A DNA stretch of 64,000 nt from Corydoras sp. C115 (GCA_019802505.1 JAFMOC010000076.1:2220501-2284500); one strand, 5' to 3'. Positions 11,465 through 24,464 are shown, counted from the stretch's first letter. Made by a program: numbers and translations. The notes: generated from the sequence alone by a model not told the origin.

Positions 11465-11700
11465 TTTTTGTAAGCATTCACTCATCTTAACTGTTTATCC
11501 ATTTGAGGATTAATTTATTGGATTCAGCACCTATACAAGAATTACTTGGAATAAAACAATGATTCACTGTGGATAAGTACCAGTCCATTGCAGAGCACCA
11601 TGCACACACTCATTCATTTATAAGGGGCAAATTATCATGTTCAAAGCACCTACTAGAATGATTTTTGGGAAATGGGTGGAAACAGGATATGCCAGACAGA
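11465..11700 (-). mobile_element. Strongly decayed SINE, possible
   Basis: The phrases 'attcactcatcttaactgtttatcc', 'ataagtaccagtccattgcagagcacc', 'acacactcattcatt' and 'gggaaatgggtggaaacagg' follow the order of the minus-strand SINE tail and middle, with heavy substitution. It lies directly before another copy. Confidence 0.45.
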
Positions 11701-11897
11701 AAATGCCACAGACACAAGGGGGATGTATATAGTTATTTATAGAACTCTTAATAGACCGAGACCAGACCTAAGTATTAAAGTAGAAAGTCTAGAACTATGC
11801 AGTGACAGAGCAGCTAAATGTACTGTCCATCCATTCCTTCAGTTAAAAATAACCCAGATAACAGTTTCCTCAAAAGGTCTATCAGTAAAATCTCATC

Positions 11898-12016
11898 ACA
11901 TTATCTTCCCCTATAATCCTATACTAGGGTCGGGGGCATTACCAATGCCAATCCAGGGGAGAAGAATCAAGGTGCTGTGCAGATACACTCAGGACAGCAC
12001 ACCAATCCATCGCTGG

Positions 12017-12060
<44 letters not shown>

Positions 12061-12227
12061 CATATAGGGTAAATTTGGAGCAGCCGATTTACCTTGATTC
12101 CATGTTTTTGGACTGTGGGAGAAAACCCAAACAGACACGAGGAGAACTTCACTCAGTTCAAGAATCGATCCTGGATTCCCAGCACTGAGGGACGTATATG
12201 CTAACCACTAGGCCACCGTGCCTCCCC
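11898..12227 (-). mobile_element. tRNA-derived SINE, diverged copy 6 with internal (CA)n
   Basis: From 'tatcttcccctataatcctatactagggtcg' through 'aatccaggggagaag', 'ccaatccatcgctgggcac', 'tttttggactgtggga' and the head 'ctaaccactaggccaccgtgcc' the element is complete but diverged. The short CA stretch inside the family has expanded here to about 39 bp (12018-12056), seeding a microsatellite. Confidence 0.82.
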
Positions 12228-13494
12228 TTTCTTTATGTTATTAATCTTTTAACTTTCATTCCTGATTACATCAGCATTAAAATTGTTCAATTATAGCTTT
12301 GTGTAATTAGACTGACACTTGTACAGTAAATCAAATTGTAAGTTACTACTAATTATTAAAAGTGGATATTTGTGTGTAAAGTGTACAAAAATGCACCAGA
12401 TTACCAAATATATCTCATATTTTACAATGGAACAATCTTCCTATGATTCTTCTCATGAATATGCAAGTCAATTGACCTGTAGTATATAAAAAAGTTCAAT
12501 AGTATTGGTATTTGCTGTTTTGCAGTACTGTTCTTTGGTTAGTGTGTTCTACTTCAGACTAGTAAAGGTTGTATGAAATGTTAGTGTATTGTAAATAATG
12601 CACTGCAGCATTGGTGTGCATTGGTGTTGGAGTGTTTATTGGCGTGTAATGAGATCATCCCTCTGTGCTGTTGGATATCAGAGAACACCATCAGTTGAGA
12701 GAGTGGATGATCCATAGGGAGATGAGAAGCCTAATCCTCCTTCTCTCCCTCCTTTTTCTGCTTTAGGGGCACTCTATCTGCCTCTCTCTCTGTCTGTCTG
12801 CCTCTCTCTCTTTTCTCTCTCTCTCATATTCTCTCATATTTTACATTATCTGCTGCTTGGCTTTCTTCCTTTGCTTTTCTCAGTGCCAGCCAGTGGGAAG
12901 AAACGGCAGCAGTGGAATTTAGAGTCTAAATATACTCACTGTGGGTAAACATGTCTTCTCACACTGAGGGAAAGAAGTATAATCCTAGAGGCCTGAGAGA
13001 GATTAGAGATTTTCATTTATAATCCACTCAGGTTGATTTAAACTGGAAGTACATCTGCTGGTACTCATGTTCTCAGAGTTTGCCTTTGACATTTTTACAA
13101 ACCATATATTGTACAGATGACAGAGGTTAATTATTTGAAATGTGTTATACATGCGCAATACAGATCAATTAATTGTAATAAAATACCTTATTGAATTAAT
13201 GCATTTTGCTGTGTAAACGATAATTAAGTGTTGACAATTAACCTTTCTATGGTATGGTATGTCTTGCCATATGCAGGATAACTACTGCAAATATACAAAG
13301 GTTTTCAAAGAACATTGCCATTTTATTATGCTGGGACAGAACACATTGATGAAATTAGTTCATATGTAATGTGTTGTATTCTTACAGTTATCCACATTCT
13401 GTCCTTGTAAAGGCTGATGTCCAAGTCATAACTAAAATAGATAAATAAAAGTTCCATGATATAAATGTATTGTTCCTTTATAATATATAGTTTA
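12228..13494. other. Intergenic DNA; CT-rich patch
   Basis: AT-rich with a pyrimidine-rich patch at about 12735-12830 (repeated ctctctctgtctgtctgcc). The block just before it (12590-12735) has more mixed composition and might be a regulatory element, but no distinctive motif was found. No gene seen. Confidence 0.4.
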
Positions 13495-13675
13495 ATTCAT
13501 TCAGTTTCCTCTTGTCTTGGTTAGGATCATGGGAGGTTCTGCAATTCATTGGGCAAATGGCAAGGAAACCCCCCTGGACAGGTCAGCAACCTATCGGAGT
13601 CCAGATGCTTAAACACTTGGAATCAAGCCCAGGACTGAGGCAAGTGCACAAACTACTTTGCCATGTACCCTAACT
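13495..13675 (-). mobile_element. Decayed SINE, possible
   Basis: The order 'ttcattcagtttcctcttgtcttggttaggatcatgggagg', 'ctggacaggtcagcaacctatcgg', 'aatcaagcccaggactgagg', 'acaaactactttgccatg' follows the minus-strand layout of a fish SINE (3' tail, middle, tRNA-like head) with much decay. It may belong to a related family. Confidence 0.45.
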
Positions 13676-15029
13676 TTGTATTATGTGTGAATATTTTCCA
13701 AATATTTTATAGTTCCAAATATTTTGTGTATAAAATTTAAATATTTTATACACAAATAGTGATCTGTTGCTGCGGTAACCATGACAATTATTGACCCAAA
13801 TTAAAGGTGGCCATAAATGTCTGGGTGTCACTGGAATGATTAATAGCAATAAGAAATAACAGTAGCTGCCTTTGTTAAGATTTACTAATGTACTAAAAAA
13901 GATGAAGACTTGCTATTCTACTACTATAGCCATTGTGCAAAATTGCATTTGTAAGAATAAGCAAACATGTTAATACTTGAGTTTTTGATTTCATGATTAA
14001 TGTATAAAAAAAAGCAGCAGCAATTTGTGCTTTGCATCTGTGACAAAGGGCTTTGTTTGGCACATGTTCATGTAGTACACAAGCTAGCTGAACAGACTGG
14101 TAAACAATTCGGTTATATGTGTTTTATGTGGCAACAATGGAGTATCCTGACAAAAAAGTAAAGTTCTCCTTAAAGAAATCAAATATATTTGGAATTTGTA
14201 TATTGGAGATCTCATCTTAATTTTTCCCTTTTACTTGATCAACTGCAAGAACAATTTCAAAAACATGTGTAATGTATTTATAATGCATGTAACCATGTTT
14301 GAAGTGAAAATTGTTGAAAGTATGCAAGCTTAAAACTTACAGCTTAATGCATAGGCATGACGCTTGCTGATGGCATGTAAAGGCTTTTCCGATTTTAATG
14401 TATGATCATGTTCATTCCATATTTTGTGAAAAAATATAAGCACAAGACTGAAGGAAATTAACAAAGCATAAAAATATTTGGGGCTATTACTATAGTGACA
14501 CAAGTTATCGGAATTGTTTTTTCAGGTTTTTAGGTTTAGTAAGTTGGATGATGTGTACATATTTTCAAGTGGACTTCCACATATTCCTTCATCAGTTTTG
14601 ATCACAACCCCAAGTAATTATTATTTTTTCAAATTGTTATAAATTTACATGAAACTTTGATAAAAAATGTTTAATATTTTAAGTTAAGGTATTAAACATA
14701 TATTTGCAAACTTGAAAAGAAAAAAAAACAGGTAGGTAATAAATTATATTTTGTATTAAATTAAAGCAATACAGCTATTGATTGTTTCTGTAGAATTTGC
14801 ATTTTTTTTCTTTAAACAGTTATTGAGATTATTAAATATAATTACTCCAATAATTAAATATTCTGCATACCGTATCTAGAACCTAACATTTTTCTATGCT
14901 TCATAGTAAAATAAAGATTTAAGGCTATAACATTTCCTACTTTTTCTTTATTTGTTTATTTATTTCTTTTTTTAGATTAATTTGAGCCATGTAATTTCTA
15001 TAATTTACACTGAAGGCTCAATAGCATAT
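13676..15029. other. AT-rich intergenic DNA, nothing recognised
   Basis: No coding, RNA or repeat signal recognised over about 1.3 kb. Confidence 0.5.
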
Positions 15030-15270
15030 TAGAGTTGTTTGTATCCAAGCAGTGCACAGTTTGCAGCAAGAACTGTGTTCTCCACAGCTGAGCTCCAGTT
15101 CCCCTGTTTTCATGCAATCACTGATTAGTTTACTGTTGCCTGATTAGAAATTAATTAAAATGATGAAACAGGCTCCAGGGTGTGAGGAAAATGAGAGGGA
15201 GGAGGGTTAGGAGGCTGTGGTTGCTGACTTTTCATGCAACTGTTATCCCTCACACTGAGAGGATAAAATG
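15030..15270. promoter_or_regulatory. Candidate conserved noncoding element A
   Basis: A block of mixed composition inside AT-rich DNA. It holds two ctgattag sites (about 15122 and 15141) bracketing a gtttactgttgc stretch and followed by aattaatta, a homeodomain-site cluster. There is no open frame or repeat. This texture is typical of enhancers around developmental genes, but cross-species conservation was not tested. Confidence 0.35.
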
Positions 15271-15554
15271 GTGTGTATTTTGCTTTTTCTGTATAATTAA
15301 CATGCTAATATTTAGTATTTGAGACAATAAAAGCCATGTGGCAACTTCTTCTGTCTTTTCCATTTTAAGTGACAAAAATTTCAACTTCACTCATAAATGT
15401 GGTCACGTTTATGTCCTTGACCAATACTACAGTCAAAGAAATATACATCAATTACTATATTTGGAAACAAATAATTAAATGCATCAAAAGTTTTAAATGT
15501 GAGTACACGCAAGTAAATATGTATTAATTCATTAACAAATTCTGTATATCCCTT

Positions 15555-15720
15555 ATCTTGATCACAGTTTCCAGGTGGTGCTGGAACCTCCTAAGAATCT
15601 CTTTGGACTGGTGACCTGTCCATAACAAGGTTGTTGCACATGCAAATTCCACCATTAAGGGATCCTTGTTGTCTTCTCTGGGAATTGAACCCAGGACCTT
15701 CTTACCTACAGCAAGGCTTA
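15555..15720 (-). mobile_element. Decayed SINE, possible
   Basis: 'ccttatcttgatcacagtttccaggtgg', 'ctggtgacctgtccataacaagg', 'cacatgcaaattccacc' and 'gggaattgaacccaggacc' follow the minus-strand order of a fish SINE with a tRNA-like end. The atgcaaat in it is part of the repeat, not a POU site of interest. Confidence 0.5.
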
Positions 15721-15884
15721 CGCAAACAGAATTAAAATTAATTACTAAATTGCTGTTAGTAGTGTAGTTAGTATTATGTAATTGTAAATGCTATGTCGTA
15801 TTAGGGCGTGATAATATCAGCCCTATGGATAGTGCACAAATTACTATTCCATAAGCGGTTTATACAGCTGTTGCATTTCTGTAT

Positions 15885-16120
15885 TTCACAGCTGAATGAA
15901 CCTGTAATTGGAGCCTAATGAAGCCCAGAGGGGCTGGGTGGCAGCGAGTGAACACTCTGCTATTTATTTAACTGTGGACTCTTCAAATTAAAAGGCTTCA
16001 GTGTTTACCCCATGGCTCAGTGGATCATCTTTTCAATTTAGCCTGACAAGCGCTGAACAGCAATCCCTCAGAGGCACTCTCCATCTCAAATAGGTGTAGA
16101 GAGAGAGCATGCAAGTGTGC
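15885..16120. promoter_or_regulatory. Candidate conserved noncoding element B
   Basis: The stretch 'ggagcctaatgaagcccagaggggctgggtggcagcg' and the following 'cttcaaattaaaaggcttcagtg' stand out by composition. The minus-strand open frame across it (16033-16257) has no recognisable protein features. It is called from texture only. Confidence 0.35.
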
Positions 16121-16976
16121 ATAGAGGAGTGTGTCGTAAAGGAGGGAGGAACAGAGGGTGCAGTATTAGAGGATAAAATGACATAAGCTGTTGTTTTGAC
16201 AGGATTATACATAATACAGTAAGAAATTATTTGTTTAGTATATTCCACTATTTGCAAATGTCTTAAATGTGTTGCGTATATAATTTTAACCTCTGGTTAT
16301 TAGCTATTGAATGATATATTTTAAGGTTCATGTTGACATTTACTTTTGACAAATTTTTACATTTAGTTACTGGCAAATTGATTATATCGGCCCACCCAGT
16401 CCTTGCCTTCTGGCACCAATTAATCAGTGCTCTGTTGCTGTTTTAGCTGATTAATGAATGAAGAGACTAATAACCAAACATCATTTTAGAATTGTAGCAT
16501 TTTTAACAAATCATTCACTGACCTAGTAATGAAGTAGCACATTTTCAGTATGGCCTCATCAGTTGTTGCTGTGTGTACACATTAAATACTTACTAAAAGA
16601 ACTGTATATGCATTACACCATTGTAATCACTATAACATTTTGTTATTCTTCTTTTTTGCGGCCAATGATGGAGGTGTGCATTCACTATGTGTGTGCGTGC
16701 CTGCGTGTTTTGCTTATCAAGTGTATTTGCCCATTTATTAAGTGCAACTAAATGAGTCAGAAAAATGTTTATTGACTCAAAGTACTTTGGTTCACCTAAT
16801 GAAGTACCAATACATGTAGAATTTCATGGTGCACTTTGCATTGTGGTCTAAACCAAACAAACTTGTGAAAGCTAATTGGAAAATGCTTAAAATAATTTGT
16901 CAGCAGAATGAGCGTGATAATCACTTCTTAAATTTTGGATTAATTAACACTGCTGTTGATTGTGTGCGTGTGTATG

Positions 16977-16980
<4 letters not shown>
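16121..16980. other. AT-rich intergenic DNA, nothing recognised
   Basis: No gene, RNA or repeat recognised. The sequence around 16390-16460 (cagtccttgccttctggcac) is somewhat more mixed but has no distinctive motif. Confidence 0.45.

Positions 16981-17026
<46 letters not shown>
16981..17026. repeat. (TG)n microsatellite
   Basis: About 23 uninterrupted TG units, followed by imperfect TG-rich sequence to about 17095. Open frames through it are repeat artefacts. Confidence 0.95.
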
Positions 17027-17029
<3 letters not shown>

Positions 17030-17184
17030 ACGCTTGCGTGCATGTGTGTATGTGTATGCATTTGTTTGTGCATGTGTGCTCTTCTATGTGTCTGTGAATT
17101 TGATTGAATGGATGGATGCATGTTTGAATAGGTCTTGCAGTTTTTTTTTCTTTTCCTTTTTTTTTTTTGCTTTTTTTCTAATGC

Positions 17185-17351
17185 TTGTGAAACTCAAGGG
17201 GTCTTTGGGGGTCAGAGGCCCACACAGAGACATCTTTGTTTGGTTTGTAGGTCCTTTGCGTTGAGAAAGACGCGTTTGTTTCTTACTCGATAATGAAATA
17301 TACAAAAGCGAAAAAAAAACAAGTGATTTACCCTCTTTGCCCATCCTCCAG
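17185..17351. promoter_or_regulatory. Candidate conserved noncoding element C
   Basis: The block 'ggggtctttgggggtcagaggcccacacagagacatctttgtttgg' to 'gcgttgagaaagacgcg' is much richer in G and CpG than its surroundings and is followed by a pyrimidine tract ending in ag. It holds ctttgtttgg and tttgtttc SOX/FOX-like words. It may be an enhancer or the intron side of the possible exon that follows. Confidence 0.35.
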
Positions 17352-17360
17352 TTTTCCCAG

Positions 17361-17440
17361 CCACCATAGACTACATTGTCTCATCTGCTGAAAATAACAA
17401 ATTGGAATTTGTGTATGTTCACCTGAAATCAATCGACCCT
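17361..17440 (+). other. Possible short exon of an unknown transcript
   Basis: A pyrimidine-rich stretch (ccctctttgcccatcctccag, then ttttcccag) precedes, and a strong donor gtaagt begins at 17441. One forward frame stays open through the segment (reading ATIDYIVSSAENNKLEFVYV and on) and is not recognised. In about 80 bases this can occur by chance. No start codon or partner exon was found. Confidence 0.2.
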
Positions 17441-17774
17441 GTAAGTAACTCAACAACATCTGTCCCGAAATAACTATTTATTTTCTTATTTGCTGTATTT
17501 TCTTCATCTATTCTCCACTTGTTTGAAACAATTTTGTTTTTTCAATATTTGTCAACCATTGTCTTTCTGATGCCAACTTTACACTTATGGTTTTGTTTCA
17601 AAAAGTGCTAAGTGACCTCCTGGAACTTTGACCACCCAACCGTCACTATTAGCAGAAAAAAGTAAATAGCAGTTAGTGAGTAAGTAAGGCTCCATAATAT
17701 AAAAGTTTAGAAAACATTGTTGTATTCCTTAAAACCCTTTTTTGTTGTTTTCTATACATTTCATAGTTATTTTT

Positions 17775-17930
17775 TTATCCTCAGTGACATCTTTATCCTG
17801 GCCAAGATGATGGTCAATCTCTGGGTATAGGGTTGCTATAAACCCAAAATATGATGTCATGCAGGGCACAGCACTCTTTCATTTACATGCTGATCCACAG
17901 CCTTGGGTAGCCAGTACAACTTAATTTTGT
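17775..17930 (-). mobile_element. Decayed SINE 3' part, possible
   Basis: 'ttatcctggccaagatgatggtcaatctctggg', 'ctataaacccaaaatatgatgtcatgcagggcac' and 'catttacatgctgatccacagccttggg' resemble the 3' half of the minus-strand SINE with heavy decay. Confidence 0.35.
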
Positions 17931-18104
17931 CACTAATTGTTTTAAATATTATGCAGCATCTTATGTAAAAGTTTCTTCAGTGTTCCAGGGCCCTAATCAG
18001 TGTCCTAAAAATATATATTACAAGTTACCAAAGAATATATGTTACTTGTGTTTTTCTTCTTTGGCTCTCATTTGTCCTGACCTGCAATCTTTGTTCTAAA
18101 TCCG

Positions 18105-18375
18105 AATGTATTTAAGGCTATGGTCCCATGGCCTTTTTTGCTGACATTTATTGGGCCTGTGCAAGGACATGCCCTTTTCTCAATCTCCCCCATTCCTCTC
18201 CGTTAATCAGGGGGGGTCTGAAAACCAGGCAGATAAGCCTATTGTTTGGCCTGACAATGTTCTGATGATATGGCCAGGCAGGATCACTACCCTGTGCCTC
18301 CCCTTTCAGACTTAGCTTGCCACAAGAGAGAACTCATTACTATAGAGCAAGCAGGTTAATTAGCTGAGAGAGAAA
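18105..18375. promoter_or_regulatory. Candidate conserved noncoding element D with opposed SOX-like half sites
   Basis: A GC-richer block of about 270 bp. At 18241-18258 it carries attgtttggcctgacaat, two ATTGT words in opposite orientation, as in paired SOX sites. Nearby are gttaatcag, ctgataatatgg-like and gttaattagctgag homeodomain-type words. No open frame or repeat. Conservation is untested. Confidence 0.4.
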
Positions 18376-18894
18376 GAGAGGGAAAGAGAGAGAGAGGTGT
18401 TCCAGAGCCTTTTAGGGGGAGAAATCAACGTCTGTATTTAAGTTTTTTTTTATTTATAATGACCGGAGGAAGATAAAGACTTACCTGCTCTGTCCAATGA
18501 TCCAGACTAGTCGTTCCCCATCATGTTAATATGATCAACAGGGGGAGCTATGTTACCCTCCAACTCTTATCCTGCATGAACAGACAACTTTGTCAATGTA
18601 TGTCAATTGTAGCTGGGTCACAGTCTCTTGTCATTTGCAGACAGCTTGTAGATATTGCTAGCACATTTTAGAGGAAATTGGCAACAAATTAACAGGACAT
18701 GCAGCTATTTTCTAAATACTATTACTGTATATATTTTTACTATGACTATAATTAACTAGATGTATGTGTAGTAACTATGCAACCAAATTTATACAACAGT
18801 AAAAAAAAGCTTAGACACAACTATTTTTGCCCCACTTATTGTCCTCTTTACTCTGTTCTCTATTGCTCAGTACCCCAATAGTAACACCATAAAG

Positions 18895-19165
18895 TAGTTT
18901 TAATTTGGTTGGTGCATTAATCCTATCACAGCAGTGACACTGAGGTGTTTAAATGAAAATACAGCAGCACTGCTGCACTAAAACCCCCTAACCGCACCAG
19001 TGTCAGAATTAACAATAAACAATACACCACCCAATATACCTTTTCTGTGATGGTCCTGACCAACAGAGAACACCAACAGGGGACTAACCAAAACCAAAGA
19101 GATGTACTACAGGCTGTAATTGTCAAACTACAAAGTCCATCTAAATGGTAATTGGAGACGATGGA
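18895..19165 (+). repeat. Mirror-arm interspersed repeat, copy 4
   Basis: 'ttggttggtgcattaatcc', 'agcagtgacactgaggtg', 'cagcagcactgctgcac', 'caccagtgtcag', 'ccacccaatatacc', 'gtgatggtcctgacc', 'acaggggactaacc' and 'ctacaaagtccatctaaatgg' follow the family order from centre through right arm to the outer end. The open frames at 18926-19380 overlap it and are not genes. Confidence 0.6.
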
Positions 19166-20490
19166 GCAAGAAGGCAATGTATACAAACATTGCATACTGT
19201 ACTGTATTCTATATTTGATTCAGTCATATTGCCACAATTTTTGCATAACTGTAGAGGTGTAACTTTATGTAAACAGTTTGGAGAAGTTTCAGCTTGTACT
19301 GCGGTGCACAAATTATGGTCTATAAAGGCATGTGTGTGGAAAACTTGACTCCCACAGAGCTTTAACCTGAATCCTTCCAAACACCTTTGTGATTAACTAA
19401 AATTGTAATTGCAAGCCATACTTTCTTATTCAATACCAGTGTCTGATCTCTAAAATTCTCATATATGTATATACCTATTTAAATAATGTTATTTTTCTTT
19501 AGACTTATAACATATAACAAATGACCACAACATTGCATAACCAATATAGTTGCATACATAATATATTTATGTATATAGTATTTGCATTAGTAATGCTTTT
19601 TTTTGTCCTACACTTCCACACTAAATAGTTTTATTTATTTATTTATATATGTTATTTTTCATTAAATAAAAAAATTAAAACAACTTTTGTGGAAATCATA
19701 TGCATATGCAGAAATATTTGAAAAAGTTCCACTGTACACATATACACACACATGTACTGTACAGTAACAAAGTTACTGACTTTATTAAATGATAAAATCT
19801 TATATTAGCCCTATTCAATTAAATAATTATAATTTTTTTGCCTTGCTCTTCCGGTCACAGTAAGAAGGGAAACTTTTGGTCACGGGACCATTTAGCTTCT
19901 GCCAGAGAACATATCTGACATACAGCTTGTGAAGCTTATAGAAGCACCTTGTAATCTTTAACACCTGACTAGTTTTGCTTCCTTGTTCCTTGTGTGATCA
20001 GTGTGCAAGATGGTAGAAGTCTAGAACTTTTTCTATGTTTAGCAGTTCATTTATGTTACTCTTGTGATCTTTAACTCAGCTAAAGATCTTACATGAAATC
20101 AGAGCTGCTGCCTATGTAGCAATAAAGACAAAAGGAAAGTCATACAGTCTGTCAAGAACCTTTATGATTTCTATACTTTAGAACTATTAGCTGTCAGATT
20201 TATAACCACAAATTGTATAACTTGTATATCTGTGCTAGATGTGGAAATACATTTTCAAAAACATATCATAATTTCAACTTAAAATCCCCCCCCCCACGTA
20301 AAGCAATTGCAAGCATGCACATCCAGTTATTAATTCATATTTTCTGAATAACTAATAAAGCCAAAGGTCTGAAGTGCTTATTTATTTACAAAAATAATAG
20401 AGAGCAGTAATTGTGTAGGTGTGTGAGTGTGTCCACATACATGCTTGTTCATAGTTTGTGTAATAGCTAACAGTCATAAAATTACATGAT
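19166..20490. other. AT-rich intergenic DNA, nothing recognised
   Basis: No gene signal. The stretch at about 19845-20140 is more mixed (cttccggtcacagtaagaaggg) and may be a weak regulatory block, but no motif supports it. Confidence 0.45.
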
Positions 20491-20492
20491 TT

Positions 20493-21470
<978 letters not shown>

Positions 21471-21474
21471 CATG

Positions 21475-21476
<2 letters not shown>

Positions 21477-21506
<30 letters not shown>
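21477..21506. repeat. (CA)n microsatellite
   Basis: About 15 CA units, followed by imperfect CA-rich sequence to 21540. Confidence 0.93.
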
Positions 21507-21508
<2 letters not shown>

Positions 21509-21540
21509 AACATGCGCACACACACACAAACATGCACACA

Positions 21541-23379
21541 AACCCATGGGCACAGACACAAAATCCAATTACCCACACTCTTTGTCACATTTAGCTAACA
21601 TTTTGCAATACACTAACTGAGGTAAGTCATATGGTAAAGTATGGGTTATGAAACCTTTTCACTTTATAACAAGTGGGACCTAATATCATATGAATATCAA
21701 TATTTTTTACTTTTGTTTTCTCTTTAACAGTAAGAGAATTGGTATAGTAATAATTGTAAATAATATTAACAAAGCAACAACAACTTCTACTACTACTTTT
21801 ATGACTGACTGTGGTGTTCGATAGGAATACTGGTGCAAAATTACATTCCAGTTATAAAAGAACAATAGCAGTGGGTAAGATGTCACTGTAAGCAACACCA
21901 CATGATTAAAATAAAAGTCAAAAGACATCTTAAAACAGACTGAATACAGTTGCACTTTTTTGTGAGGATCTCCAAAAGACTGTCCTTGGTTGGTGTGTGT
22001 TATTGCTTAAACTGCTTGTATTTAGGTATTCACAAGCATAAATAAGAGTGTGGAATCTGGTACGGGTGAATTGTTGGTAGCATTTATTTTGTGATCCATT
22101 TTAATACTTTCTTCTATTTGGTAAAAAACATTCAGCCGTTCATAACATATTCCTATATTAGGAAATAGAGTCAGTTTCATAAAATGAGAAAAGCTCTGGT
22201 TACAGAAAATACTGCGCTTCCATATTGTAATACTGCATTTCCAGATTGAATTTCTTTAATCTGATTAAATTTCTTTAATATTTTGGAGCTGCTTCGTAGT
22301 TAGAAACTTTAATGGTTATGTTTTTGGACAGCTGGATAAAATGAAGGTAGAGATGGTGTCAGTGGAACCTTTTTCTGTAGCTTCCTCTTTTGTATGATTT
22401 GTCACTTAGGTTTTAGTGTACAGCTATGCTTTAGGCAGCTGGAACATATCCTGTTCCCCAGCAGGAAGCAAAGAAACAAGAAAGATGTTAATCTTGTCTC
22501 ACTGAATCAGAGTTGGAAGTGAGTGGGAAGAGATTTTTTTAGCAGTAAGGAACAGATAGGAATAATGAAGATGGCTCATATTTTTTTGTCAAGCTAGATC
22601 ATATAACATTTATTTACAAGTAAAAAATAAGGTGATCTGTAGGTTTTATCACTTCAGGTTTTACAGTGTGCTGTAAAGTGTAATAAAATCACAACAATAC
22701 ATATATTTATGAATTTACCATCTCTTTTTATCTTCTTATAAATTGTTTTAAAAAGCATTTCAAGCTATTTTTTGTTAAAAGCAAATTATATCGGGGCTCT
22801 GGGATTTTTCTTTTACTGCTTGATTGAAGTGAAGCTGGATTTCAAGAATTACATTTAGCTTAAAGTCCTTTACAGAATTAAGTCTGTATTAAATATGTCA
22901 GTCAACATGTATCTTGTAACCAGGACATTTAATTTAGCCTTTAAAATCTCTCTAAACAATAATCTGGTGGTTTATGCATCAATCTACTTTGCTGTTCAAT
23001 GTAATGTAATGATACCCTTCAAAAAGTAACTTCTTTACAAACAGCCCATCATAGAGTTTGTTTAAATAATTTATTCAAATCTTGCTTTAATAATGTATTA
23101 AAATAGGAGGTACAACTAAACATTCATGCTTACTGAAAAAAAAAAAATTCTATGGGCAGCATAAAGTAAATTTATAAAGCCATTTGCTTTTTAAAATAAG
23201 CATTTTGTATTGGTTACATAAAATGCAGTCCTATGTACTTTTAGTATACTAAGATGTTATGAGTTTTATGAGACTTATTTAATGGCTAAAAATGTCAGTG
23301 TTTACTGTATGGTTTAATATTAAAGAGCAGTTCACAAGGTAAGATGTTTATATGTATTTTATTAAGGAAGATCTAACAT
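21541..23379. other. AT-rich intergenic DNA, nothing recognised
   Basis: About 1.8 kb without recognisable coding, RNA or repeat features. Confidence 0.5.
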
Positions 23380-23850
23380 TATGACCTAATAATGTGTTAG
23401 TCCCGCTTTTTGATGCCAAAATGTTCGTGACCATTCCAGATGAGAACTTCACTAGACTTCTGAAAGTATCCTGTGGTATTTGGCACTATGATATTGGCAC
23501 TATAAAATAGATCCACTAACTCCTGTGAGTTATGATGTGGGGCCTCCATGGCTGGTGCTTTCAGTGGTGGACTGGAGTCAGCATGGAAAGCCCTATTGGT
23601 CTGTGGCTATGCAGCCTTATATGCAACAAACTGTGATGCACTTTTCTGTCAGAACCAACATTGACTTCATTAGAAATTTAGCTACAGTAGCTCATCTGTA
23701 GGATCAAAACACACAGTCAGGACTACCCTTCCCTCATGCATAAATGAGCCTTGGCTACCCATGACCCTGTTTCTGGTTTGACATTGTTCCTTTCTTAGAT
23801 GACTTTTGATACTGTCTCAGACGAGCTACATCTAGAGGGTGGAACAATAA
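23380..23850 (-). pseudogene. Decayed, internally deleted Tc1-like transposon remnant
   Basis: Read on the minus strand, the peptide around 23755-23815 ends in QYQKSSKKGTMSNQKQGHG, which fits the region after the N-terminal helix-turn-helix of Tc1/mariner-type transposases. The plus-strand words tgagccttggctacccatgaccctg, ctacagtagctcatctgtaggatc, tatgcaacaaactgtgatgcac and ggtggactggagtcagcatgg continue it. The text then jumps to gtgaggtggggcctccatgg-like sequence (23535-23555), which belongs to the C-terminal end of such genes, so the catalytic middle part is missing. Stops and frameshifts are present; it cannot encode a working enzyme. Family assignment is from memory. Confidence 0.7.
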
Positions 23851-23884
23851 GGTAGATGTGTCAAATTTAATACACAGGTCACAG

Positions 23885-24060
23885 TGTTTATATGCTCCAG
23901 CTATTAAGCTGTGTCTGATCCAATCGTACAGGTACAACACACACCATCACACCCCCACTTTAGGTTCAATGCAGAGCTGAGAATCATTCACAACCCAAAA
24001 AATACAGTCTGTGGTGGGCCTTGCCATTATTGAAAAGCCTTAGGGGCACAAACAAAGTAT
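23885..24060 (+). repeat. Mirror-arm interspersed repeat, copy 5 (right arm)
   Basis: 'ttaagctgtgtctgatccaatcgtacaggtacaacacacacc', 'cagagctgagaatcattcacaaccc' and 'acagtctgtggtggg' follow the right arm of the family. It lies directly beside the Tc1-like remnant; one may have inserted near or into the other. Confidence 0.6.
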
Positions 24061-24387
24061 GAAGAAATATATGTGGACTACTTTTTGTAATATTAAAAAA
24101 TACAAAATGCTTCTAGGCCCTTTACAGTCATGTAAATGTAACTGATAAAATGAATAAGAAATGTAGAAGCAATGAGATGTACCTTCCAGTGAGTATAACA
24201 AACATCTGTTTAAAATAAGTAAGTGAGATGAAAATCCGGTTATACTGTTTATTTTATGTTAGATTTAAAGTATTAAAGTACTTATAAGGTGACATTTTTA
24301 TTTTAGGCATTTAATTAAAAGGGAACAAACAATTTTTTTTGTAAATTTCTAAAATAGAAGTTTTTTTTTACAATGTACACCGATGCG

Positions 24388-24389
<2 letters not shown>

Positions 24390-24422
<33 letters not shown>
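24390..24422. repeat. Poly(T) run of about 33 bases
   Basis: An uninterrupted T run at the left edge of a CNE-like block. No retroposed gene body recognised beside it. Confidence 0.92.
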
Positions 24423-24427
<5 letters not shown>

Positions 24428-24464
24428 CACTGCCATTTTTCAACAACCTTTTTATTCACAAATC

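Noticed and set aside
15640..15660. Octamer-like atgcaaat as a POU site
   Set aside because: It belongs to the conserved middle of a decayed SINE and is not independent evidence for regulation.
18470..18500. Minus-strand splice donor (gacttacctgctctg)
   Set aside because: A single donor word without an acceptor, open frame or second exon; expected by chance in this length.
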